NCBI GenBank assembly: GCA_026707285.1
Contig: JAPOXD010000048.1
Span: 48,658-112,657, forward strand
DNA: 64,000 nt
Source: Chloroflexota bacterium
GTDB taxonomy: Bacteria > Chloroflexota > UBA11872
Reading direction: 5' to 3'
The notes beneath the pieces were generated by a model, which saw only the letters and a list, made by a program, of their open reading frames with translations, made no database searches and had not been told where the DNA came from. The translations under genes and the position numbers were made by a program. Positions 35,023-43,593 of this stretch are shown here, piece after piece (the stretch's first letter is position 1; the number at the start of each line of letters is the position of its first letter).

Positions 35023-35640
35023 ATGGCGTACGGGTGGCACGACAGCCTTGGCCCGGGCGGGCCGTCCCTGAGTGATCCGAAGTTCGAAGAGCCCAGAAGG
35101 CGGCGCGGCCCGCCGCGTTCTCGCTGGCTGGGCGCCGCCTCCGCGTGCTTCCTGGTAGCGCTCGGCACGGCTGTGCTTGTCACGCAGTCGCTGGTGGTCG
35201 GCATGTGGTTCATCGTGGCTGGAGCCGGCCTGTCGATGTTGGCCCGCGGTCTGCTCTTCGTGCGGCAGAAAACCTGGGGCCGCCCGCCCAGCGACTTGGC
35301 CGACGCAGGCGAACACTCCGCCAGCAGCAGTACAGCGCTCCCTGTCCCAGCCATGGAACCCTCGTGGTGGCTGCAGCCAATGAGCCGGCGGCAGGCCTCA
35401 GCCGTCGTCAGCCTGCCGTTTGGCGCTGCGGGTATTGCGTACTTGGTCGCTGAACCGAATTTCGTTCCCGCCGCGTGGACGGCAATCGCCGGCGGCAGCC
35501 TGGCCGTCATCTATCTCGTCGCGGCCTACCGGCAGTCCGATCGCCCGCGACGCCAGCGCCGCTTCCGCGTGGAGGAAGACGACTCGCGCAGGAAGTGGCG
35601 TCGCTATCGGTGGCCGCGCGGCGCCCGGACGCTGCGCTAG
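35023..35640 (+). CDS. Small membrane protein, unknown function
   Basis: This 205-residue protein has two pairs of hydrophobic segments, around residues 37-73 (WLGAASACFLVALGTAVLV and VVGMWFIVAGAGLSML) and 123-165. Its termini are rich in Arg and Pro, and the C-terminal 35 residues are strongly basic (RRQRRFRVEEDDSRRKWRR), which places them inside. No family was recognised. It may be co-transcribed with the repeat protein upstream, 82 bases away. Confidence 0.6.
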   Translation: MAYGWHDSLGPGGPSLSDPKFEEPRRRRGPPRSRWLGAASACFLVALGTAVLVTQSLVVGMWFIVAGAGLSMLARGLLFVRQKTWGRPPSDLADAGEHSASSSTALPVPAMEPSWWLQPMSRRQASAVVSLPFGAAGIAYLVAEPNFVPAAWTAIAGGSLAVIYLVAAYRQSDRPRRQRRFRVEEDDSRRKWRRYRWPRGARTLR

Positions 35641-35690
35641 ACGCGAAGCGTGAGCTCCGTGGAAGGCTCGTGCGTTGAGCGGAGGCGGAC

Positions 35691-36773
35691 CTAGGCTCCG
35701 ACCGCTCGCTGCCGCGTGAGGCCGCGCCGGGCAAGGACGGTGACCAGCACCAACGAGCCCGCCAGCGCGGCGACGCCGACCCAATTCATGCCGCCCGCGC
35801 TGAATACCGGGCCGGTCGCCAGGCTGCCGGTGGCCGCGGCAACGGCGGCCAGCGCGTCGCCGGCGCCCTGGGTGCGGCCACGCTCGCGGGGCGAGAGTCC
35901 GACGATCAGCAGGGCCGAGCCGGCGACGAAGCACATGTTCCAGCCGTAGCCGACCAGGAACATCGCTAGCAGCATCACGCCAAGGTCGGCGGAGAATGGC
36001 GTCAGCACGCTGGCGGCGATCAGCTGCGCCGCGCCAAGCGCGATCACCGGCAACTGACCGTAGCGGTCCACTAAGCGACCGGTGAGCGCCGCCAGCCCGA
36101 ACATGCCCACGGTGTGGACCGCGATGGCAATGGAGATGGTGGTGGGCACGTGGCCGTGATCGTGGAGGTGTACGGGCGCGATGGTCATCACCATCACCAT
36201 CACGAGCTGGCCGACCAGCATGGCGAGCACGGCGACCCGAACGTTGACGGCGCGAAATATCTCGCGCAACGGACGCGCATCCGGGTCCAGGCCGCCGCCC
36301 GCCGTGACGGAGGCCAGCGGCGACGCGATGGTCATGTCGCGTGGATCGGGTCGTACGAACGTGAGGACCAGGGCCACGGCCGCGCCGACCAGTACGGCGG
36401 CGGCCAGCCACGGCCCGGCGAATTCATTGATCCCGGCGCCCTCGGCCAGGCTCGTGGACGCCTTGACAATCAGCGGCCCGGTGATGGACCCGACGGTGCC
36501 GGCGAAGACGATGCGGCCGATGATGCGCCCGCGGCGCTGCGGCGAATGCACCTCGGCGGCGACGTAGCGCGACTGATCGCTCGCGGTCCGCGACATGCCA
36601 AAGATCGCGGCTCCGGCAACCAGCCCCGGGTAAGACTCGCCCATGATGGACAAGGCTCCCACCACCGCACCGGCCACGCCCGTGAAATATCCGAGCGCGA
36701 GCGCGGGTCGACGCCCGGCAGCGTCCATGAGCCAACCGATGGGATAGGCCGCCAGCGCCCGGCCGAACAGCAT
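35691..36773 (-). CDS. MFS transporter (N-terminus uncertain)
   Basis: The major-facilitator-type body, 360 residues from the first ATG, has a motif A-like GWLMDAAGRRPALALG and a mid-protein GRLVDRYGQLPVIALG at the start of the second half. Eleven or so helices follow this ATG, so one is missing. Reading the frame upstream shows no stop until 36972-36974, and the extra 60-odd codons encode a credible first helix (FAAQAAFSAAGIASFSV), but no ATG, GTG or TTG lies in that extension. Either an unusual start (ATC or ATT near 36927-36932) is used, or a frameshift separates the real start. The substrate is unknown. Confidence 0.78.
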   Translation of the reverse strand: MLFGRALAAYPIGWLMDAAGRRPALALGYFTGVAGAVVGALSIMGESYPGLVAGAAIFGMSRTASDQSRYVAAEVHSPQRRGRIIGRIVFAGTVGSITGPLIVKASTSLAEGAGINEFAGPWLAAAVLVGAAVALVLTFVRPDPRDMTIASPLASVTAGGGLDPDARPLREIFRAVNVRVAVLAMLVGQLVMVMVMTIAPVHLHDHGHVPTTISIAIAVHTVGMFGLAALTGRLVDRYGQLPVIALGAAQLIAASVLTPFSADLGVMLLAMFLVGYGWNMCFVAGSALLIVGLSPRERGRTQGAGDALAAVAAATGSLATGPVFSAGGMNWVGVAALAGSLVLVTVLARRGLTRQRAVGA

Positions 36774-37012
36774 GGCGGCGCCGGGGATTCCCGCATATGC
36801 GGGGTCTCCGGCCAGGATCGCCGCGCTGATGGACAGGACCGAGAAGCTGGCGATGCCGGCGGCCGAAAACGCGGCTTGGGCGGCAAATAGCGTCGCCGTG
36901 ATGCGCTGAGGGGCGGTCAGCGACGGAATGATGGACGTGGGCCTGTCTCCCCGCGAGGGCGTGCGGGCATTCTAGGCGGGAGTGAAGGGCAGGCTCCGAG
37001 CCGGTCTCAGGA

Positions 37013-37045
37013 CCGTTCATGGTTCGACAGGCTCACCACGAACGG
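37013..37045. repeat. Imperfect inverted repeat, family C (CCGTTC...GAACGG)
   Basis: CCGTTCATGGT and ACCACGAACGG flank a short TCGACAGGCTC spacer, with one mismatch. A partial relative (TTGTCGAGGGGCTCACCACG) is at 43501-43520. This resembles a motif known from many genomes as an interspersed element. Confidence 0.5.
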
Positions 37046-37135
37046 AAACAGGCTGACAACGCAGGAAATCTCGGCCGTCTGGAGCAGGGGATATGGTGGT
37101 AGCCGCGCAGGCGGCGGGACAAGGAGCGGGCACAG

Positions 37136-37936
37136 GTGGGCACATTCGACGGGAAATCAGTCGTGGTGACGGGCGGCGCTCAGGGCATCGGCGGCGGCGT
37201 CAGCACGGGCTTCGCGCGGGCCGGCGCGTCGGTCACCGTGGTGGACATCGATGAGGCGGCGGCCGCGGCGCTTACCGCCAGCCTGGGGAACGAAGGGTGC
37301 ACGGCGCAGTACGCGATTGCCGACGTGAGCAGCCACGCGGACGCCAGGCGGGCCATCGAGCAGGCCGTGTCGGCGTACGGCGGCGTCGACGTGCTGGTGA
37401 ACAACGCGGGCATTCAGCCTCTGGGATCTTATGTCAAGCTCGATGCCGAAACCGAGGAAGGCTGGGACCGGATCATCGGAGTCAACCTCAAGGCCTGCTT
37501 CCTGATGTCGAAATACGCCATTCCCTCGATGCGCGAGCGCGGTGGCGGCGTCGTTATCAACATCGCCAGCGTGCAGGGGCTGCAATCGCAACCGCTGGTG
37601 CCGGCCTACGCGGCATCGAAAGGCGGGGTGCTGTCCCTGACGCGCAACATGGCGCTGGACTATGCGCGAGAGAACATCCGGGTGGTGGCTATCAATCCGG
37701 GCTCGATCGATACGCCCATGCTGCGCGCGCAGGCACGGGAGGCCGGCGACGAGGACGCCATGGTGGAAACCTGGGGGCGCACGCATCCCATCGGTCGCAT
37801 TGGCCAGCCGGCGGACATCGCCAACGCGGCCATGTTTCTCGCCAGCGATCAGGCCAGCCTGATCACCGGCGAATTTCTGTGCGTCGACGGCGGCTACATG
37901 GCCCAGGGCGCGTGGGCGGGGAACTACGACGAATAG
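37136..37936 (+). CDS. Short-chain dehydrogenase/reductase (SDR) family oxidoreductase
   Basis: This 266-residue classical SDR has the cofactor motif TGGAQGIG (12-19), NNAG (89-92), Asn117, and the catalytic Ser145, Tyr158 and Lys162 (YAASK). VDID near residues 36-39 carries an acidic residue after the second strand, which favours NAD(H). The start is a GTG 10 bases after AAGGAG. LCVDGGYMAQG closes the fold. Sugar, polyol or steroid-type substrates are common in this subgroup. Confidence 0.9.
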   Translation: MGTFDGKSVVVTGGAQGIGGGVSTGFARAGASVTVVDIDEAAAAALTASLGNEGCTAQYAIADVSSHADARRAIEQAVSAYGGVDVLVNNAGIQPLGSYVKLDAETEEGWDRIIGVNLKACFLMSKYAIPSMRERGGGVVINIASVQGLQSQPLVPAYAASKGGVLSLTRNMALDYARENIRVVAINPGSIDTPMLRAQAREAGDEDAMVETWGRTHPIGRIGQPADIANAAMFLASDQASLITGEFLCVDGGYMAQGAWAGNYDE

Positions 37937-38034
37937 GCGAGATTCGTCGCGCCCGCTACGGGGCCCCGTACACGACTCGGCATGGCGAAGGGCGACTCGG
38001 GAGAACCGCGCGCGACTTGAGGTTGGATCAAGGG

Positions 38035-38061
38035 TGGATCCCCGCCTCCGCGGCAATGACG
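38035..38061 (+). repeat. Dispersed palindromic repeat, family A (copy 4)
   Basis: TGGATCCCCGCCTCCGCGGC followed by AATGACG, with several differences from the canonical copy. It sits 22 bases before the stop of the convergent copper operon. Confidence 0.65.
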
Positions 38062-38082
38062 GAAATTTCTTGAAGTATTCAG

Positions 38083-40311
38083 CTACGGCGGCAGCGTCTG
38101 GAGGAAGTTGACCAGGTTCCAGATGTCGAAGACGGTCAGGGTCTCCCCAAACGCCGGCATGGCCGTGTCGGCAATACCTGCCTCGATGAACGCGTAGAGC
38201 TCGCCGTCTGGGTGCAGCGGCACGTGAATGGTCAGGTCCAGCGGCGGCGGATCGAGCCCAGCCGCCAACGGACCGTCGCCCTGTCCGCCCGGACCGTGGC
38301 AACTGACGCAGTGGGCCTCGAAGTGCACGCGCCCGGCATCGATGGACGTCTGGTCGGGCGGCACGGGGTTCACGGCACTCAAGGAGCTCGGAGCGAACTC
38401 GGGGGTGGTGACCAGCAGCGCAAGCCCAACCGCACCTGCGCCGAAGCCGGCGACGGTCACGCCCCGGCGCGCCCAGTCCGCCCAGGCCATGGGCTGCAGC
38501 ATGGCGAAGGCCAGAAGGAGTCCCAGGCCGGCGAGCGCGATGGCCCACACGCGGCGCACGTCGTCGGCGGCCGGAGGCGGCGCGCCGCTCGCGGCTGAGC
38601 CGCCCGGCGTGACGTCGAACCGGAAGGGCGCGCGCGCGTCGAACTCGCCGAGGCGCCGGACGATGACGAGCGCCTGCCAGCGCCCGACGAGACCAATGAA
38701 GTCGCCCGACACGACGTAGCGTCCGTCAGCGTCCGGAGTCGGACGCAGATCGCGCTGCCCGATGTCCGAGTCGAGGAACTTAACTTGCAGCTGGACGTCG
38801 GCGTCGACCACGGGCTGTCCCCGGTCCTGCAGCGTCAGCGTGGCGGCGTTGTGGCCCGGGGCACCGGGCTGAATGCTCAGGGCCACGTCAAGGTCGTCGA
38901 CGCGAGTCTCCAGGTTGACGCCCCGCGCATCCCCCAACGCGACCTGGCGCGCGGGTTCGAGGCTGGTCAGCAGGCCGACCACCGCAACGACGGCGACGCC
39001 GAGCAGCACCTCGGCGGCCACCAGGCGCGGCGCCCACCGGCCGGCAGCCGTGGGCCGCGAATCGTTCAGGCGACGCCGCGTCCAGAGCAGATTGACGCCG
39101 CCCAGGCCGAGGAGCGGCGCCACGAGCACGAGCTTGGCCACCAGCGCCCGGCCGTAGTCGGTTTGCCCCAAGCGCGGAAACTCGACGACTTGAATCCAGG
39201 TGGCAAACGCACCGGTGATCACAAGGGCGCCCACCGAGATCGTGGCAATGGTCGAAAACCGCGCCAGCAGCGCTCCTAGCAGGCGACGGCGCGGGTGACC
39301 GTCGAGCGTCCGTCGGGCATGCACGAGCGACAGCAGCAGCGGGGCGAGGCCGCCGGCCCAAAGCGCGGCGGTGAGCAGATGCAGCACGTCGGCACTGGTG
39401 GCCGGGGCCGAGGATTCGAGCAGCGCCGCCGCATGGCTGCCCAATGAAACCGTGACGAGCACAGCCGCGGCCAGGGCCGCGACCGGCAGCCAGGCTCGCA
39501 GCGGCCGAGACTCGCGGCCGGCTCGCATGAGGGCCAGGGCCAACCCGGCGAGCACGGCGGCCCGAACGATCCACAGCGTGCCCCACTGGCCCAGGCCGAG
39601 CGCGCTGCCGACGGCGCCAACCAAGTCCGCCTCGGCATCGCCGGCGAGTCCAGCGGCCTGGGTCACCAGCAGTCCCACGTGCGCGCCGGCGGCCAGACTG
39701 AAGCCAAGCCATCCAAGCTCCAGGTAGCGCGATCCCGCGGCGCCGACGCCGGCCTCTCGGGCGGCGGGCGCGAAGATTAGCGGCACATGCACCGCGGTGC
39801 CCAAGACCAGCATGGCGCCGATGAGCAGCGCGGCCCTCAGGACGGGCTCGGCGGGGCTGAGGACCAACGCGGACGCCGGGGTGCTCGCCACGTCAGCGTC
39901 GATGGGCTCGCCGACGCTGAAGGCGTACGAGCCGCGGATCACGTGACCGTCGACCACCGACAACGTGCGCCAGGTGACGACATAGGTGCCGTCGGGAAGC
40001 GGCGGCACGCGGACCAACATGGCGGAACGGTTCGATGGGTCGACCTGGCTGGGGCCGTCGGTCACCGACGCCCCGGAGGCATCCAGGACGTCGATGCGAC
40101 TGAATTCAGGTTCGATCCGCTCGGAGAACTCGGCGGCGACGACCTGCGGCGGAGTGTCAACGGTCGAACCGGCAGCCGGGATCGCTCGCACGAGGTTGGC
40201 ATGGGCGACGACCGGCATGAGCCCGACGCCGGTGAGCACGGCGGCAAGCACAGCCGCCAACGCCCAGCGGCGGGCCAGTGCCAGAGTCATGCGTTGGAGA
40301 GGCGCCGGCAT
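38083..40311 (-). CDS. CopC-CopD-YtkA-cytochrome c fusion protein
   Basis: This 742-residue four-part protein has a signal-like N-terminus ending in VVAHANL. A CopC domain (residues about 37-135) has candidate copper ligands His37, Asp121 and His123. A CopD-like domain (about 155-450) has eight or so helices. A YtkA-like beta domain (about 465-580) contains GRWQALVIVRRLGEFDARAPF. Two further helices are followed by a monohaem cytochrome c domain with CVSCH at 668-672 and an axial-type Met718 (TAMPAFGE). CopC-CopD pairs move copper across the membrane; the attached cytochrome suggests coupling to electron transfer. It is last in a three-gene minus-strand operon. Confidence 0.87.
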   Translation of the reverse strand: MPAPLQRMTLALARRWALAAVLAAVLTGVGLMPVVAHANLVRAIPAAGSTVDTPPQVVAAEFSERIEPEFSRIDVLDASGASVTDGPSQVDPSNRSAMLVRVPPLPDGTYVVTWRTLSVVDGHVIRGSYAFSVGEPIDADVASTPASALVLSPAEPVLRAALLIGAMLVLGTAVHVPLIFAPAAREAGVGAAGSRYLELGWLGFSLAAGAHVGLLVTQAAGLAGDAEADLVGAVGSALGLGQWGTLWIVRAAVLAGLALALMRAGRESRPLRAWLPVAALAAAVLVTVSLGSHAAALLESSAPATSADVLHLLTAALWAGGLAPLLLSLVHARRTLDGHPRRRLLGALLARFSTIATISVGALVITGAFATWIQVVEFPRLGQTDYGRALVAKLVLVAPLLGLGGVNLLWTRRRLNDSRPTAAGRWAPRLVAAEVLLGVAVVAVVGLLTSLEPARQVALGDARGVNLETRVDDLDVALSIQPGAPGHNAATLTLQDRGQPVVDADVQLQVKFLDSDIGQRDLRPTPDADGRYVVSGDFIGLVGRWQALVIVRRLGEFDARAPFRFDVTPGGSAASGAPPPAADDVRRVWAIALAGLGLLLAFAMLQPMAWADWARRGVTVAGFGAGAVGLALLVTTPEFAPSSLSAVNPVPPDQTSIDAGRVHFEAHCVSCHGPGGQGDGPLAAGLDPPPLDLTIHVPLHPDGELYAFIEAGIADTAMPAFGETLTVFDIWNLVNFLQTLPP

Positions 40312-40318
40312 CGCCCGG

Positions 40319-40346
40319 TGCGGGCGGGTTTGAAACCCGCCCCTAC
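40319..40346 (+). repeat. Dispersed palindromic repeat, family B
   Basis: GTGCGGGCGGGTTT and AAACCCGCCC around GA, followed by CTAC, form a near-perfect hairpin. It sits directly upstream of the fusion gene's start on the opposite strand, within the 98-base gap of the operon. Confidence 0.65.
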
Positions 40347-40378
40347 CGGAAGCATGGCGTCCCTGGGTTTGAACGGAC

Positions 40379-40405
40379 TGGATTCCGGTTTGCGCCGGAA
40401 TGACG
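40379..40405 (+). repeat. Dispersed palindromic repeat, family A (copy 5)
   Basis: TGGATTCCGG, a short loop, then CCGGAATGACG. This variant uses a CCGG/CCGG stem like the copy at 2195, while keeping the shared TGGATTC and GAATGACG ends. Confidence 0.75.
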
Positions 40406-40409
40406 GACT

Positions 40410-41426
40410 CTAGGCACTGCGGCGGCTCCGAATTGCCAGCGCGATTGCGGCGGCGGCGGTCAGAAGGCCAAGGGCGCCCACGGCGATGCCGACGATGCCG
40501 ATCACTCGCGCGCCGGCCGCCGCGTCGAGCGCCTCGTCGGCCGATGCCCGCGAGGTCCGCACGACCCCCTCGAGCTCGCGGACACTGGGGAGCGTGACGG
40601 GGAATTGCGCGGCGGCGCGGGACTGAACGGCGTCGAAGGTGTTTGCGCCCGACTCGAAGGCCTCGTCGAACGCCTGGCCCTCGATGCTGCCGAAGAACCG
40701 GAACCGATAGCCGCCCGGTTGCGTCGGAATGAACTCCGCCGTGTAAGCGCCGGGGCGCTCGAACAGCGGCGCGAGGGCCATGACCGTCGACTGCCCCGTG
40801 GCGACGTGGGTGACCTCGACTTGCAGGGTGTTCTCCAGTCCGGTCACCGGCCCACCCAGACCGGCAGCGGCATGAGCCTCATCCGAGTGCATGCCGCTCG
40901 CGATGAGCTGGGGTTCGCCGGTGCGATTGAGAAACACGACGGTGGTTCCCGGCTGCACGCGAAGCATGGGCGGCGCGGCGCCGCCGGCGCGGAGATCGAT
41001 CTCAATCCGGCTTGCCGCCGGCGCGTCGCGCGAGACCTCGATCGATCCGGCGATATCGGGATCGAGGTGGCTGTGGTAGGGAATCGTCATGCCGTCGAGG
41101 ACGTGCGGAATCGCCGCCTCAAACGTGTCGCCGTCCTCGAGAGGCGTGGACACGAAGATGCCGCCGTGGGCCATGACGTCGGGCATCTGGCTTCCCGACA
41201 TGTCGTGCGGCTCCTGGGCCTCCTGCCCGCTCCCCTTTCTGGTGACCTCGAGGAATACGGCGTTGAGGTATCCCTCGTAGGCGGGTTCGTTCAGGAAGCC
41301 GACCACAACGTCGACGCCGGCCGCTTCACGGCCTTCGTGCGCCAGCGCGCCTGCGGCCGCGGTGGCGGCGAGGGCCGCCGCCGCCACCAGCGCGCACACC
41401 ACGGCGCGCGCGGATCTCCATCGCAT
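40410..41426 (-). CDS. Secreted, membrane-anchored protein of a copper-type operon
   Basis: This 338-residue protein has a cleavable signal (CALVAAAALAATAAAGALAH) with His30 as a possible mature N-terminus, and a single C-terminal helix (IVGIAVGALGLLTAAAAIAL) followed by RSRRSA. Between them lie two beta-rich regions. The first begins DVVVGFLNEPAYEGYLNAVF and the second has TVVFLNRTGEPQLIAS, a cupredoxin-like strand pair. Candidate metal ligands are HSHLDPD and MHSDEAHAA. AGGAG precedes the ATG by eight bases. The function is inferred from position as copper binding or delivery. Confidence 0.65.
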   Translation of the reverse strand: MRWRSARAVVCALVAAAALAATAAAGALAHEGREAAGVDVVVGFLNEPAYEGYLNAVFLEVTRKGSGQEAQEPHDMSGSQMPDVMAHGGIFVSTPLEDGDTFEAAIPHVLDGMTIPYHSHLDPDIAGSIEVSRDAPAASRIEIDLRAGGAAPPMLRVQPGTTVVFLNRTGEPQLIASGMHSDEAHAAAGLGGPVTGLENTLQVEVTHVATGQSTVMALAPLFERPGAYTAEFIPTQPGGYRFRFFGSIEGQAFDEAFESGANTFDAVQSRAAAQFPVTLPSVRELEGVVRTSRASADEALDAAAGARVIGIVGIAVGALGLLTAAAAIALAIRSRRSA

Positions 41427-41501
41427 GTGAGTTCTCCTGGGTGCCTGTGCTCGGCGGCGCGAACAAGAGTGCGCCTGCCGTGAAGGTTGTCGACGAGTCG
41501 A

Positions 41502-41849
41502 CTAGCTCCGAGGCGGTGGGTGCGCGGCCTGCGGCGCCCACCCCGACACCCGTTGGGTCGCATGCGTGATCCGGCGGGAGGTGATGAGCAGAAGGGCCGT
41601 GGCCAGGAGCGCCGGCAGTACGCCGGCGAGCAGACCAAAGGCGCCTTCGGGGAACTCGCCCGAGGACGGCTCCGTGTCGGCTCCCGGCGGCGCGTCGCCG
41701 GTCGCGAAGTGCACGTGGCGGTGCCCCTCATGACCGGGCGGAACCTCGATGCCGATGGCCTGCGCGAGCAGCACGGTCAGCAGGGGCGCGGCCAGGGCAA
41801 GCAGCGCCGCGCGCGCGAGCGCTCGCCCACCTGCGCTGGAGAGCTTCAT
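41502..41849 (-). CDS. Small membrane protein with a His-rich loop
   Basis: This 115-residue protein has two transmembrane helices (about 12-32 and 72-93). The loop between them contains PPGHEGHRHVHFATGD, with four histidines that could bind copper or another metal. It lies 75 bases before the secreted partner at 41426 and on the same strand, forming the head of the operon. No family was recognised; similarity in layout to CbtB-like proteins was considered but cannot be shown. Confidence 0.6.
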   Translation of the reverse strand: MKLSSAGGRALARAALLALAAPLLTVLLAQAIGIEVPPGHEGHRHVHFATGDAPPGADTEPSSGEFPEGAFGLLAGVLPALLATALLLITSRRITHATQRVSGWAPQAAHPPPRS

Positions 41850-41990
41850 CGCTGTCAAGACTCGCGGGAACCGTTCAGGCGCACCAGTCAAGCTTACTGC
41901 CAGCGATAGCCGGTGCCTCCTGACGTCTGAGCGCCGTTTGGTGACGCAACACCGGTCAGCACGCTCGATTGGTCGGTTGACCTACGAGGG

Positions 41991-42041
41991 TGGATTCCCG
42001 CCCCGTATCGAGTACGGGGCAGGCTCTTCGCGGGAATGACG
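41991..42041 (+). repeat. Family A repeat interrupted by a second hairpin (copy 6)
   Basis: The outer parts TGGATTCCCG and CTTCGCGGGAATGACG belong to family A. They are split by a 25-base insert holding CCCCGTATCGAGTACGGGG, itself a hairpin. Degenerate pieces of the same family follow at 42060-42077 and 42101-42115. Confidence 0.65.
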
Positions 42042-42155
42042 AATGGTTACGCGAAGGTCTCCATCGCGGGAATGACGAGGGGTTTACGAATTGGTCGCCG
42101 TTCGCGGGAATGGCGGACTGGAGGTGGCCCACGATCCCGGCAGGGGCCTTCCGGA

Positions 42156-42455
42156 CTAGACGCGTGCGGACACGCTGACCGGAAGGACAACCAGCATCGT
42201 GGACCCGGCTCGGTCGGCCGACGCACCATCGCTGCCAGCGGAAGCATTGGTTCGGATGTGCTCAATGACCGCTTCGACGTCGCGCTCGGCCACGCCGACG
42301 AGCAAGGTCACGTTGCCGCGTCTGAGAAAACCACCGGTCGTGTTGATGCGCGTGACGCGGAACTCGTCCTCAACCAGCGCGGCCTGGACCGTGTTGGCAT
42401 CGTCGTTCGACAACACGGCGAGCACCATGCGTTCAACCGGGATCTCGGGAAGCAT
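42156..42455 (-). CDS. Cyclic-di-AMP receptor-like (DarA/PstA, PII-like) protein
   Basis: This 99-residue protein matches the PII-like DarA/PstA family (formerly DUF970). MVLAVLSNDDANTVQAALVE is followed by the landmark FRVTRINTTGGFLRRGNVTLLVGV, and the C-terminus has the expected VSV strand. DarA homologues bind c-di-AMP in a homotrimer without the classical PII ATP site; their outputs differ by species. It is monocistronic and lies next to a repeat cluster. Assignment is from family pattern only. Confidence 0.85.
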   Translation of the reverse strand: MLPEIPVERMVLAVLSNDDANTVQAALVEDEFRVTRINTTGGFLRRGNVTLLVGVAERDVEAVIEHIRTNASAGSDGASADRAGSTMLVVLPVSVSARV

Positions 42456-42511
42456 CAGCCAGCAGTGGGGGATGGGCAGCGCGCGACGCTAGCACCGGCT
42501 AAATCCAAGGG

Positions 42512-43339
42512 TCAATCTGCCGGAGGCGGGAATGCCAGGTGCAAACCGTGCGCATGCGCAAGCTCGATCATGGCCTGGTGGATCCGCCCGTTGCTGAACA
42601 CGCAGCGGCGGCTGTCGGGGCCCATGGGACGCCAATAGATGTCGGTGGCGCGACCACCGGCCCGTTCGACGATCAGCGACGCCGCGGCCTGGTCCCACCA
42701 CTTGACGTTGCCCAAGAGCGCGCCGTCGAAGCGGCCCGCCGCGACCCATGCCATCTCCAGGGCGGCGCTGCCCGTGAGCCGGACGCGATGAAAGATTTCG
42801 GCCGCCGCCGGCAACGCCGCCCGAAGACGCTTCGAGTCTTCCGGCGAGGCGCCGGCTTGCGCCCAGGCGACGGCCGCATCGGCGGGATCGTCGCGATCCG
42901 TGACGCGCACCGTTGCGCCGTTGCACTCCGCGGGACCGTCGGCGGTGGCGGTGAACATTTCATCGCGGACAGGGTCGAAGATCGCGCCGACATCCACACG
43001 GCCATGCGAGGCATGCGCCACGCTGACGCAAAACTGCGGCTGGCCGCGTGAGTAGTTGTCCGTGCCATCGAGCGGGTCGATCACCCAGACGTCGGGCTCG
43101 AGAGTGTCGTCGTGCGGCACTTCCTCGGAGAGAATCACGTGGTCGGGAAACCGGGCGAGCAGCACCTCGCGAATGGCGCGGTCCGCAGCCATATCCGCGT
43201 CGGTGACGACCGTCGTCTCGCCTTGATAGGTCTTCCAGCGGACGTCAACCGCGCCGCCCAGCCGCTGCATCAACTCGTCGCCGGCCGCCCGAGCCGCCTG
43301 GGAGGCGGCTTCGAGCATGGCCGCAGGGTCGGCAGTCAT
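42512..43339 (-). CDS. Inositol monophosphatase family protein
   Basis: This 275-residue Mg-dependent phosphatase has the metal-binding motifs SEE (71-73), DPLDGTDN (88-95) and a later WDQAAA near 215. GAIFDPVRDEMFTA follows the motif, as in the IMPase, FBPase and CysQ group. The ATG at 43339 was preferred to longer openings with no family similarity. Possible substrates include inositol phosphates, histidinol phosphate, 3'-phosphoadenosine 5'-phosphate and fructose 1,6-bisphosphate. It lies 57 bases downstream of no obvious partner. Confidence 0.87.
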   Translation of the reverse strand: MTADPAAMLEAASQAARAAGDELMQRLGGAVDVRWKTYQGETTVVTDADMAADRAIREVLLARFPDHVILSEEVPHDDTLEPDVWVIDPLDGTDNYSRGQPQFCVSVAHASHGRVDVGAIFDPVRDEMFTATADGPAECNGATVRVTDRDDPADAAVAWAQAGASPEDSKRLRAALPAAAEIFHRVRLTGSAALEMAWVAAGRFDGALLGNVKWWDQAAASLIVERAGGRATDIYWRPMGPDSRRCVFSNGRIHQAMIELAHAHGLHLAFPPPAD

Positions 43340-43593
43340 GATTCCCGGGCGTCGCGCCGACCGAGCGGCATCATGCCGGGCGAGGGTGCTGTGTGCATGG
43401 GCGGATAGCTCTTCCGTTGGCCTGGCGGCGGCATCATAGACGGCGGGTCGTCCACGCACCATGGCGCAACGCGCGTGATTCGACACAGCCTGCCCCGAGC
43501 TTGTCGAGGGGCTCACCACGAGCGGCGCCCTGAGCAATGGCGCGCACGGGGTACGCTAGCGGCCATGCCCCGCACGCATCGAGAGTGCACTCC

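Noticed and set aside
41502..41849. Assigning the small His-rich membrane protein to the CbtB family
   Set aside because: CbtB proteins are shorter with one helix and a specific C-terminal His pattern; here there are two helices, so only a descriptive name is given.
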